From: Nephrocerus scutellatus
Taxonomy: Eukaryota > Arthropoda > Insecta > Diptera > Pipunculidae
Direction of reading: 5' to 3'
NCBI GenBank assembly: GCA_947095585.1
Contig: OX352762.1
Span: 8,349,969-8,413,968 of the forward strand
Length of the DNA stretch: 64,000 nucleotides
Below, piece after piece: positions 10,855 through 53,737 of this stretch. The first letter of the stretch is position 1; each line of letters opens with the position of its first letter. The notes below the pieces were generated by a model. That model was given only the letters and a program-made list of their open reading frames with translations. It had not been told where the DNA came from and made no database searches. Both the position numbers and the translations under genes were made by a program.

Positions 10855-12790
10855 GTCGATCGGCGGTGAGCTATCAGCAGAGTAGGGCGAATAACGAAGA
10901 ATGCTTCAGAAATGCATGTGGCCGCAAGTATCTCTGGGTGGTGGAAGTGACATCAAACCTCCACGTAGTGGTGGTAATTTCCTCCAATACAGGAAAAGTA
11001 AAATGATCGGGGTAGTCCCTTCAAAGTAAGGTAGGAGGGAGGCTAATAACCTTGCCCGTAAAAAACCCACCTTTATCGACTTTAAAGCAGTAAATGAACG
11101 GCTATGCACACTTCGCGTGCGGGGCAGATTTAAGAACATAAGCCTCATAAACGTTCACGCACCTACAGAGAATTCCCCAGAGGATGAAAATGAAGAATTC
11201 TTTGAATCAGTCGAACGGGTACTCCATGTCTGTCCTCAGTATGGAGTTAAAAAAATTCGGGTGGATATGAATGCTAAAATATGTAGGGAGCCAGTATTCA
11301 GGCAGTACATTGGCATCCATATCTTAAACGAGACCACTAATGACAATGGACAACGAGTCATAGAGAAGGCAGCAAGCAATAATATGGTCGCGGCGAGTAC
11401 AAGGTTTGCGCGTATAAATATCCACAAAGCCACCTGGGTATCTCCTGATAGAGCCACTCGCAACCAGATAGACCATGTGTTGATAGACCGTTGGAGAGTT
11501 GGAGCGTGAGCCCCGCGCTTGCCTAGCTTTCGCCATTAATCATACTCATGAGAATTGAGTACTATAATATCAGTCCTCTCTTTCGAGAGTAAACCGCAGC
11601 CCCAGCGTTGCATCCCCAGAACGAGCTGGGTCCACATCAAGAGTTGTCCTCAGACCGGTCAAAACTTACGGTAGGCCTTATTTTGTCTGTGGGCATGGAC
11701 AACACCAGCGGAACCAACGCGAATTTGGTGAGGTCTGACATCAAGGGACTCAGCTCTTTCAGAATGAGTGCCTGGGCGATTGCAAAGCAGACCCTGGCCG
11801 CCCGGGATAGAAATTATCCCAGGCACTACCGCAGTTGTACGGTAGGGGCGCTTCATAAGAAGACAGTGCCCGTTCTTGACATTCTTTAGCACTAGCCCCC
11901 TGCCCCTTTAATCTACCGAGTTTTACCAAATATCATACTTAATTAACAGACAGTAAGATACAGTGGTCCCCTCGGGGACGTGTTGATAGACCGCCGCCAC
12001 AACTCGAACCTGATGACGGTACGAGCTTACCGAGGGGCCACCGTCGACTCGGACCACTATCTTGTTGCTGTGGTGCTCCAAGCGCGGATTGCATCATCAT
12101 CCGTGAACTAGAACATTAGACAGAGCAAGGACCGCACAAGGCGCGGAAGAGTCCACGGTATGACGCAATTTACACCACGTTGAACATAGTGTGGAGTGGA
12201 ACTCATTAAGATAGGAGGCCCAACAATACACCAAGCAATTCGAAGAGCCATCCTGTGCCACATACATAAGAAAGGTGATATCAGAAAATGCAGCAATTAT
12301 CGTGGTATAACGTTGTTGGGGACCGCGTATAAGACTTTCTACAAGACAGGATAGCCCCATACGCTAAAGTCATTATTGGTCCATACCAGTGTGTCTTTGT
12401 CCCAGGCAAATCAACAACTGATCAGACACACTTAAGCAGGTGATGGAAAATGTCTAGAGTTTTAAAACTCAGTACACCATATTTTTATAGACTCTAAAGC
12501 AGCCTATGAGGAACTATCATCTAAAAGTCTGGCTATGTTACGCAGACGGTATTGACATCGTTGGTAGAAAGCTGTATAGAAAGCTTTCATCCATGGAACC
12601 AGAAATACGCGCACGGTTTCTTAAGGCAACAAAGCCTGTCAAGACTCTTCAAATCCAGGAATTTAATCATAACATCCAAGCTGTTGGTATATAAGACAAT
12701 GGTCATACCAGTACTTACATATAGATCCGAGACTTGTGTGCTTAGCAAAATACCAAAATGGAATGTTACTAAGCTTCTGCTTATCGGAAG
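10855..12790 (+). mobile_element. family R (RTE) copy with nested insertion
   Basis: The 5' block at 10860-11090 matches other copies (GGTGGAAGTG, TCCTCCAATACAGG). An endonuclease frame at 11117-11515 reads ISLINVHAPTENSPEDENEE and RVDMNAKICREPVFRQYIG. The element resumes at 11980 and runs through reverse-transcriptase pieces (HIHKKGDIRKCSNYRGIT, IFIDSKAAYE) to the LTYRSETCVLSK thumb near 12750. It is interrupted at 11491-11979 by another element. Confidence 0.82.
11491..11979 (+). mobile_element. 489-bp nested element with 14-bp target-site duplication
   Basis: It is flanked by identical GTGTTGATAGACCG at 11477-11490 and 11980-11993. Uninterrupted family R copies (42460-42490, 59885-59910) have a continuous sequence there, so this is an insertion. 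About 200 bp of its body (from GTAAACCGCAGCCCC through CAGAATGAGTGCCTGGGC) recurs at 27560-27760. There is no poly-A or terminal repeat. The duplication length fits a non-LTR or SINE-type integration. Strand is assigned from the matching copy and is not certain. Confidence 0.7.
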
Positions 12791-12924
12791 TCCGACGCAC
12801 TATCTGTTAGAGCCATGGCGCTTCTCCTGCAACTATAGAATTCCATTTCATCATAATATTTGGCTCTACAACCAGAGTCCGGTTGTGACCTACAGTTACT
12901 GCCACTTAACATTCTAAAAGAAAA

Positions 12925-13985
12925 GAAAATTTAATTGCACATCATTAGCTCTCAATAGCAAATTCTTGACAAGTTCATAAAATTTGTACAAGTTCTTTGT
13001 TTGCCTTGGATACTTCGTAGCTTAGGCTAGAAACATATTGCCATCAGGTAGAACGACCTTAGTCTACGGCACAGAACATTATTATTTGTGGTCTCACATC
13101 AGTTGTATCTCTAGCTTTTCTCTTAACATTTAAAGAACGACCATCTTGTATTTTTGTGGTTGGTTGGTTGCGATCTTTGGACAAGTGCTGAACAAATTAG
13201 CAATATTCGCGCACATCGACGACTGATGCTGTTGGCCTCAAATCAATAAACCGCATATTGCTGCGCAGACTTTTCGAAGGCTTCTATTTAGAGATTGCGA
13301 CAGAGGTCGGAGCACATTCAGACATCGCAACAACAACAACAATAATCAATGATAATAACATGAAAAACCAACAACATTATCGATGCATCGCAAAGCAAAT
13401 GGACAGGTGGTGCGTATCTTATACGCAAGTGTTATATACATTTCTTGTACATATATCTCGACTAAACATAACTTAACAAAGTTGTGATGTTATTAGATGA
13501 ACACGCGGCCATTGCTACTGAAAATTCAATGTATGTACTGCACCGCACGTACGACCGTACGTATGTGAGAGTTCATTTTTATGGCCACTACTGTTTTGGC
13601 GGTTGGCGCAATTGAAGACGATTATGACAGCCGAGAATCGCTGTGCAATCAGTTGCCATAATTGGCGTACAGTGTGAATAATTTGCGTAAATTTTTTTTT
13701 GTTATTAACGTTTTATGCATTTTAATTTTAATTTTTTTATTAATTTTTATAACTTACAGCGTGAGATGTAGTGAGATGGTTTGATCGGAACCTGTTGAGG
13801 CATGTCCGTGCAACCGTCTGTTCGTTCGTTTGACGAGCAAATATTTATTCGTCAACTAGCTGGCCCGACAGACATTGTCCTATCGCACCTTCAATCGTTT
13901 GACGAATTTGTGAAAATCAACCAAATGATTTATTTTCTTCAAATAAATTTTAAATTACAAAGAATCTCAAGGTGTGAAATGGATT
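12925..13985. other. no recognisable feature
   Basis: Contains a short CAA/CAT-rich patch (13330-13380) and AT-rich runs. No gene-like or repeat match was found. Confidence 0.35.
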
Positions 13986-13989
13986 AGAA

Positions 13990-14692
13990 GTCACAGATAA
14001 GAGATCATTAATAAAAATGAGAAAGAGTGTTGGGGACAAAACAGTGCCCTGGGGAACGCCAGCATTTTTGTGATGTATTTCAGACTTGAAACCGTCCAAT
14101 ACAACTTGAATTGAGCGGTCCAAAAGATAGCTTCTAATCCAATGAAGCAGTTTTTCGTCGACAGTTTTTTGGACAAAAGAGCTAGATGTCAGACTCTGTC
14201 ACTGTCACTGACTGTCAAATGCCTTACAAATATCGAGTGCGACAGCTTTGCTTTCTCAAAATTGATGCAAAGACCGATTCCACTGTTTGGTGAGATGTAT
14301 CATAAAATCACCGGTGAATCGTAATCACGCTGTAAGTTATATGCCCACGAAATACGCACTGTTGGTTACAAAGGATTTCGTTGGTTTTAAGATATTTCTT
14401 AAGCTGATAATTGATCAGCGTTTCCATGACCTTGGAAAGAATGGATGTAAGTGCTATGAGTCGGTACGAAGAAGGAGACGACGGCTCGCCTTTTTTGGGT
14501 ATGGTCTGGACAAAGGCTGTTTTCCAACTTCTTGGAAAGAGTCCAGAAGAATAGGATAGATGAAAAAGCTTACGCAATGTTAAAAATACCTCTTCAGAAC
14601 TAATGGGGAAAGACCATATGGCCCAGCTGATTTGTGAATGTTGAGATTGTTTAAAAATCTAGCAACTGCACGAGTACTACTATTATAGTCTG
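13990..14692 (-). mobile_element. family J LINE fragment
   Basis: Minus-strand pieces: LFPRSWKTAFVQTIPKKGE and SSYRLIALTSILSKVMETLI (14577-14400), then a decayed motif-A region and [20 protein letters not shown] in place of the VPQGSVLSP block near 14050. The order is correct but frameshifted. It ends sharply at 14692 against a plus-strand RTE fragment. Confidence 0.75.
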
Positions 14693-14995
14693 TCAAGACT
14701 CTTCAAATCCAGGAACTTAACCATAACATCCAAGCTGCTGGTATATAAGACAATAGTCACACCAGTACTTACATATGAATCCAAGACTTGGGTGCTTAGA
14801 ACAAAGCGCATTCTGACCTCTTAGCCGCGTTCGAGAGAAAAGTTTTACGGAAAATTGCTGGCCCCGTATGTGAGGAAGGACGATTCCGGAGACTCTATAA
14901 TGATGATATCGACATCATGAAGAGAATTAAGCTCGGTAGGCTCCGGTGGGCAGGACACCTAGCTCGCATGAGCGAAGAAGATCCTGCTCGGAATT
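14693..14995 (+). mobile_element. family R (RTE) C-terminal fragment
   Basis: Plus-strand reading LSRLFKSRNLTITSKLL, LTYESKTWVL and LAPYVRKDDSGDSI matches 55775-56050. It breaks off at GATCCTGCTCGGA, where the minus-strand endonuclease half begins. Confidence 0.75.
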
Positions 14996-15747
14996 AGTGT
15001 TCTCGTGTAAGCTATGGGTGCCAATGTAATGCCTGAATACTGGCTCCCAACATATTTTAGCATTCATATCCTCCAGAATATTTTTAACTCCACACTGAGG
15101 ACAGACATGGAGTTCCCGTTCAACTGATTCAAAGAATTCTTCTTTTTCATCATCTGGGGAATTCTCTGTAAGTGCGTGAACGTTTATGAGGCTTATGTTT
15201 TTAAATCTGTCCGGCACGCGAAGGGTGCATAGCCGTTCATTTACTGCTTGGTTTCATTCTTTTCTTGATTAGAAACCCCACCCCGAGCACATGATGTCTT
15301 GCATGACAGCTGTAATAAATGTCATATTCTGATTTTTGTAAGACACCACTCCCCGTCCACCATATCTCCTGGATTGCTCTTATGTCAGCCTTATATTGAG
15401 ACAGAGTATCGGCCAGTTGCTGTGCAGCTCGAGCTCTATACAGTGAGCGTACGTTCAATGAGAAAATTCTTAAACCGTTTAGCCGTTTACGTTGCCGTGG
15501 TCATCGTCTTTCATCATCATCAGTGTATCCGAGGCTGATTTTGGGTTCCGTAATATGGTTTTTTTACGGGCGAGGTTATTGGCTTCGCGCCAACCAATCA
15601 TCAGCTTTTCCTGCATTGGAGGAAAATACCGGCGGCCACCACGTGGATGTTTCATCGCACTTCCACCAGTCAGAGATAGTTACATCCACCTGCAATTCTA
15701 GAGCATTCTGTGTTATTTCCCCTATTCTGCTGTTGACTGACCGCCTC
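14996..15747 (-). mobile_element. family R (RTE) 5' half (endonuclease), inverted relative to the neighbour
   Basis: Minus-strand frames MNVRSLYRARAAQQLADTLS, GVLQKSEYDIYY and INVHALTENSPDDEKEEFFE encode the start of the endonuclease. The 5' untranslated block (CCACCACGTGGATG complement) reaches about 15745. With 14693-14995 it forms a head-to-tail inverted pair. Confidence 0.78.
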
Positions 15748-15759
15748 GGCTGGCGTATA

Positions 15760-16035
15760 ATATCGGCGCGACAGACCATTGCGGTCCAAGACCTAGTGCC
15801 ATCCGCAACCATTTGTGTTTAGCAGGCATATTTTTGCACACAAATGGAGGGACCTACAAGTTAATGCCGGATCCGAACGGCGAATTGAGAAGCTTTCGGT
15901 GACAATTTATTACTCTCGGACGTTTGTCAAACTTTCGCGAGAGGTGGGACACCGTGAAAAATACTTTTTGGTGTTATTTGGATTGGAACCACGAACCACC
16001 TGCTCAGAAGTTCATGCTCTTATCCACTGAGCCAT
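15760..16035 (-). mobile_element. tRNA-derived SINE, copy 2
   Basis: The same family as 4483-4775, orientation minus. It is flanked by a perfect 12-bp duplication GGCTGGCGTATA (15748-15759 and 16036-16047). The box B region is slightly decayed (GGTTCCAATCC). It inserted next to the 5' end of the RTE fragment. Confidence 0.85.
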
Positions 16036-16049
16036 GGCTGGCGTATAGT

Positions 16050-16480
16050 ATTTCTTTAATTGTTTTCTTATAGTTAGCGGGCGAAATAACTGATTTACTT
16101 CGTCGTTAAGTCATGATCATGAATAATGATTCAACATCAAAATCTTCTACACAATTTTTTATTTAATAATTGAATTTAATTTTTAATTTTCCATTTAACT
16201 CTTGAGTAATTTTCAAGTTGTTATAACTACGATTATTTTCAATCTATTCAAGAACCATTCTAACCATCTATCATAATGAGCATCATCGTAATAAGGCAGC
16301 TTAATATCATTTAAAAGTACAGACTTAAGTAATTACGAGTAACATACTTAAGCAATTAACAAATATTCTATTTTAAGATAATTAAGTCGCATAAGCTTCA
16401 CTTCTTAGATCTTCCGTCAGCAGCAATCTTGACTTCGCCTCTATAAAGTTGTAAGGCCAAGATCAGATCACTGGGTTTTT
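16050..16480. other. AT-rich spacer
   Basis: No recognisable gene or repeat. It precedes a short LINE tail. Confidence 0.35.
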
Positions 16481-16489
16481 TTTAGATTT

Positions 16490-16538
16490 TCATTCTCTTC
16501 GGTCTAAGTGTGCAATAGCAGCCACCGAACCTAACCTA
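16490..16538 (+). repeat. LINE 3' tail ending in AACCT repeats
   Basis: GGTCTAAGTGTGCAATAGCAG leads into CGAACCTAACCTAACCTAACC. The leading phrase matches the minus-strand ends at 25.8 and 51.3 kb, so this is the extreme 3' end of a family L element whose body is missing or unrecognisable. Confidence 0.6.
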
Positions 16539-16544
16539 ACCTAA

Positions 16545-17164
16545 CCTTGGACGTTAGATGATATAGCTGAACTTAAACAATGCTCCGAGGAGGAGGTGGA
16601 GCTGAAATATGAGTCAATTAGAGGCGCAAGGCAACGCACACAAAAATATTCATTAAAGTATAAAAATATGAAATTAAATGTCTGCTCGGTTATCTTGCAA
16701 TTAAATGTTTTGCTATTAAAGTTAGAGTCTTCAGGCGTGTTGTCAAACTTACAATGATCGCAAAAATGGGACAGTTTCCTGACTCATCGCTGATCGTAAA
16801 ATCTGACGAATGTCAAATGTTGCGTATGCATCCGTCTCTGAATTTCATTGGCAATTAGACACGACACACGAACTGAGTTGATTTTTTATTAACTTGTCGC
16901 ACTCAGCCTACGCAAACGCATGCTTGGCGCGTGTCATATGTGCGTCCTTGTTGGCACTGCAAAATAAACAAAAAAAAAAGACCTTTTTAAGTTAAATAAA
17001 AATGAATCGCATGTCAACTAGTAACCTTTTTATTTAGGGCGCGATTGGCAATGACTTGGTTGGTTAATTCGTAACTCCCAGCTGTGATCTTAGCATTAAC
17101 CTTATTTATGATAAATCTGATAAATATTGTAAAATAAAAAAGTATTTTTCTTTTATTATTTCAG
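16545..17164. other. upstream region of the Ptr start exon
   Basis: No LINE match. AT-rich, ending in TTTTATTATTTCAG directly before the Ptr ATG, so the 3' part is probably intron. A 5' UTR exon cannot be placed by eye. Confidence 0.4.
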
Positions 17165-49565
<32,401 letters not shown>

Positions 49566-49788
49566 TCGACGCTACAATGCCAAGATCATTCGTGTCGTCA
49601 CGAAAACGATACACTAAAGACCTGAGCAAATGTGCTACATTCCATTTATTTTTTTACATTTTTTTTTATTTTTAATTTTTTTTATTTGTCTTAGGCTTAG
49701 TTTTATGTGAAAAGTTCTGCGAGTTTAGAGGTGAGTCAGTCACACATACGATCACATGATTTTAAAAATATCATTAGTTCATCGAAAT

Positions 49789-49794
49789 ATTAAA
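49789..49794 (+). promoter_or_regulatory. possible Ptr polyadenylation signal (ATTAAA)
   Basis: A variant ATTAAA hexamer lies about 224 nt after the Ptr stop codon. There is no AATAAA between the stop and the tandem repeats that begin near 49975, so this is the best local candidate, but such hexamers are common in AT-rich DNA. Confidence 0.25.
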
Positions 49795-49974
49795 AAGTTC
49801 AAAAAGAAAACCAACCAAAAAGGAGCCGATATTGTTAAGAGCTGATACATAATTTCTAAGTCATTTCATTTAAATCGAATGCAATTAATTTGTTAGCTGT
49901 TTTTTAGTCCACAATTTTCTAAAACAAATAACGCGAAATATAAGTCGTTTTGAATTATTTTGCATTTCATCCTT

Positions 49975-50625
49975 TCCTATAACCAACCCTTGAAGAGCTA
50001 GAGGTGTCTAACCCTCTCTTTCATTCTCAGCGACCCCAAAAAAAAGTCCTTCGTCGCTAAGATCGGTTGTTTTATATTATTTTTACATATACCGATCCTT
50101 ACATCCCTTAGTATACCCACCTTTAGGGATGCTAGGAATGTCTAACCGTCTCTTTTCATATCAGCGACTTAAAAAGAAATGTATTCTACACTAAGATCGC
50201 TTGTTTTTGATTATTTTGACATGTCATCCCCTTATCATAACCACCCCTAGGGGTGTAAGGAATGTCTAACCGTCTTCTTTTATCTTTTCATCTCAGCTAT
50301 ACCGAAACAAGTTTATGAGACACTAAGATCTGTGGTTTTGCATTATTTTTACATGTCATCCCCTTATCATACCAACCTCCAGGGGTGCTAGTAGTGTCTA
50401 GCCGTCTCTTTTCTATTCAGCGACGCCGAGAAAAAATGTATTCAACACTAAGATCGGTTGTTTTTCATTATTTTAACATATCATCCCCTTCCCATAACCA
50501 CCGCTAGGGGTGCTAACCGTATCTTCTTATCTCAGTGAGCCTGTAAACTATAGTATCGACTTTAATATCGGTTGCTTTGGATTATTCTAACATGTCACCC
50601 TTTCCCATACCGCTGTCATCCCTTG
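49975..50625. repeat. ~130-bp tandem repeat 3' of Ptr, about five units
   Basis: Repeat marks GATCGGTTGTTTT lie at 50061, 50195, 50327, 50452 and 50566 (spacing 134, 132, 125, 114). Each unit carries AGGGGTGCTAGGAATGTCTA-like text, a CGTCTCTTTTCATCTCAGCG segment and CATGTCATCCCCTTATCATA. It may lie within the Ptr 3' UTR or just beyond it. Confidence 0.82.
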
Positions 50626-50629
50626 GGGT

Positions 50630-51100
50630 GTCTTTCTACCACTTTTCATTTATCACTACCACTTTTACCATTTTGTCCAACTAGCAGGGAGAGGAGAATT
50701 ATTAATTTAAAACCGCAAGTGCTACGTCGAGTGCTGCGTTATCGTTCAAAAATTCTTTTCCCCTCCCTCTTTGCATTATGCTAACCAAGAATAACCAAAT
50801 GTCATGGTCTGTTATCTGTCCTTTATTTTTTTTTTTTATGAATCTCCTTGAGGCTCGAGGAAGTTAAATTTGTTTGATGAGTCTTGACGAGACGGATAGA
50901 GTGAGACTTTAGAATATAGATTGTAACTCGGCTTTGTGTTGACGCAGCTTTCTCTGTGGTGACTCACTTGAACAATGTATCGTAGCGAGTATGGACTAAG
51001 GCGGAGTGCGTTACACCTTTTCGGGTCGTTTCTATCATTTTCTCAGAAATGCCTTTTCAATTGAGCGCGGTTTTTTTTTCAATTTTCGGCTCAAAAAATA
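50630..51100. other. spacer 3' of Ptr
   Basis: No feature recognised. T-rich runs only. Confidence 0.35.
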
Positions 51101-51104
51101 TCTG

Positions 51105-51236
51105 CCTGTGCTTACATTACATTAGGTTACGTTTCGTTCTGTTATATTATGTTACGTTACGTTATGTAAAGTAAGGAAACGTTACATAACATTACATTAA
51201 GGTTAATTACGTCATTGCAATACATTACGTTACATT
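51105..51236. repeat. degenerate ACGTTATGTTA simple repeat
   Basis: Variants of ATTACGTTACGTTATGTTA continue on both sides of the family L insertion (51105-51242 and 51848-51870), showing that the LINE landed inside this simple repeat. Confidence 0.6.
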
Positions 51237-51242
51237 ACGATA

Positions 51243-51841
51243 GGTTAGGTTAGGTTAGGTTGCGGGTGGCAGCTAATGCTCACTTAGACCATTCGAGGTC
51301 CTTTGTGTTACCACAGGATCTTATATCTTTCCCCTTTTCAGAAGACCCTTCAGAGCTCTTAATAAATCGGAGTATATCTCGCACTTTGCCGTTTTCGAGA
51401 TCTGATAGGTTATTCATTAACCGCCTACCTATGAGTTTGTGCCTTCTGTGCATTAGTGCCGGACATGAGCAAAGAAGATGCTCTATGGTCTCTTTCTCCT
51501 CCTCGTCCATGCAACCTCTGCAGAAGTAATAATATTCGACACCCATCCTTCTCGGGTGTTTCCCTAGAAGGCAGTGTACTGTCATTATCCCTACAACCGT
51601 TCTTAGTTCACGTCTTTGTTGGGAAATAAGTGCAGTTGAGCGCTTCATGTCCAGCTTCGGCCAGACCTGTCTTGAAATATTGCAAGTGTCGGTGTTTTCC
51701 CAGCTTACATTTGTTATTGTTTCTGCCTCTTTCCGAAGCTCAAATTTCACTGTCGCGATAGGACTCTCCACCTCAGCCCTTTCCGGTAGCAGGTGGAGAG
51801 TCGTACCACGTCTAGCTAACACGTCCGCCCTGCAGTTCCCC
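51243..51841 (-). mobile_element. family L LINE, 5'-truncated, AACCT tail, open frame kept
   Basis: A 599-bp minus-strand insertion flanked by ACGATA (51237-51242 and 51842-51847). An open frame of 187 codons starts within RNase H (GNCRADVLARRGTT) and ends with the knuckle YYYFCRGCMDEEEKETIEHL plus LCSCPAL. The 3' end is CAACCTAACCTAACCTAACC. The lack of stops suggests it is the youngest family L copy here. Confidence 0.85.
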
Positions 51842-51879
51842 ACGATACATTACGTTATGTTACGTGACCATGTCTTACG

Positions 51880-53405
51880 TTTTTGTCTCGTAAACTTTTC
51901 ACATGGCATTTCGATTGTAATCACATTCCATACTTTCTTTTGATTCTTTTTTATTTTCTCCACACAAATGTAATTTATTTTTATGTAAAATATTTATATC
52001 TTTGCATTCCACAGAACGACACACACACACACACACACATACACAATATAGAGTCTCTTCACCGTTAATCCTTGAAAGTGCTAGTTTTTTTTTATTATTT
52101 AAGAACAAGATATAATTTGAGAAATATCATTGAACGAACATTTTACTTCAGTCAAATGGCAATCTTCATACCAAGATGGTGGATTTGTTTCTAAGTAAAA
52201 ATTAAAAATTATATTTTTTTTTATTTACAACATTGTACATTGTGCATATTATAACACATTTCCATAATGTTATATTTCATATAATTATTGTTTATGTTGT
52301 TATTTTTTTTTTTAAATAATTTTTAATGTAAATTTTTTGTCAAACGGGAATTTCATTGTATGGCGTTGAAGTTTTTGTATTTTTCTATAACAAAATACTC
52401 GTTTGTATGTGTATTTAATTTTTTTTTTCTATTTATGTTTTTTGTTGTTTTAACTTTAAGAAGAATTAGAATTAAAAAAAAAATACTCCGATGGGAGGTA
52501 ACCTAATTTAATTAATTAATGAAATAAAATAATAAATAATAAATAAAGGTTAAAATGAAAAATGTTATTCAGATATTCGGCATTCGGTTTGTGGTCGCTC
52601 TTCACCAGGCCCAATTTAAAGTTAAAGCAAAATGGCACATTAGCGTGTGCGTAGACAGGAGTTCAAGCACAGGTAATCAAAAGAAGCTATCGCAATAACG
52701 CTTTGTTTAGTCAGGAGAAACGTAATGACGCGATTGACGGAAGATAACGTATGAGTTCGCTGAACTTTTGCATGCGTTTGACAGCTAGAGGGACACAAAA
52801 TCGAAATCAAAATGCCACTTAATAAAGATTTCAACGCGTGCATAATATGTCAACGTAATGTCAGCTGATGTCATTCAGTTTACCAATAGAATTAATTCTC
52901 CTAAAATTATCTAAATTTTTTATTAATATTTTAATTAATTTATTAAAATATTTATTTTAATAATAAAAATAATGTAATTATGATAAAATTAGTATATAAA
53001 AATTGTAATTTTAAATTTAATTGAAAAGTTTACCGAAGAGCGCGATCGTCGTCTCTAGCAACGCCTTTTAACTTTGCTTTGTTGGTTGTTGTTATCCATC
53101 GTATCGGCTTTAAAAGCATTTATTTGTTTTCCGTTCTACTGAAAAAATAATATGGGAATTTTATTGAAAGGAATGAAAACTGTGAAGAACTAGATCTATA
53201 TTCCTCTTCTTCTGTTCTATCTCTCTCTCTCTCTATTTGTTTCTTTTATTTGCCCCTCACCAAATAAGTCTCGACCTTCAGTCCTGATTTATATTTCTAG
53301 CGTTAATTTCTATTAAAATATCATTGTACCGTACCGTACCGTATTCGTATTACTACCGAGTTACAACAAAAACTATTCATGCGGTTTCTTTCTTTTGACT
53401 GTTTG
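51880..53405. other. intergenic AT-rich DNA
   Basis: A (CA)n run at 52019-52040, AT-rich runs, and ATTAAT/AATAAAT repeats near 52500-52550. No gene recognised. Confidence 0.4.
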
Positions 53406-53412
53406 TTCTTTC

Positions 53413-53700
53413 GCTGTCGGTGGTGCAGTGGTTAGAAGCATTGGCTCCCACTCGGAGGGCACCGGGTTCGATTCTCTGCGTTTCCAAAAAACGCACAAAT
53501 ATTTCTCACCGCATTGATCATCTAGATTACAAGTACACATGATACGATGCTGTACATGGGATAGATAGTGGCCGTATACTGCTGTAGTCACATGTACGGC
53601 TGAGTTGATGTCTGAAGTAAATGTGGGTTTATAAGCTTGTGTGTGAACTCAACTCTATCTACCACAACACTTGCCGTATTCTATCCAAATATTTCCAAGT
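53413..53700 (+). mobile_element. second tRNA-like SINE family, probable copy
   Basis: TGGTGCAGTGGTTAGAAGC (box A) and GGGTTCGATTCT (box B) are spaced as in a tRNA, preceded by TCGGTGG and followed by an unrelated body of about 220 bp. A single copy in the window, so the body limits are uncertain. Confidence 0.55.
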
Positions 53701-53737
53701 ACACGCTGTGATTATGCATTACAAGAGTGCAAATCCG

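Noticed and set aside
51238..51262. True interstitial telomere array
   Set aside because: Only about four TTAGG units, positioned precisely at the 3' end of a LINE with a target-site duplication, so they belong to the element.
53415..53485. Possible tRNA gene
   Set aside because: The promoter boxes fit but the acceptor and anticodon stems do not form; interpreted as a SINE head.
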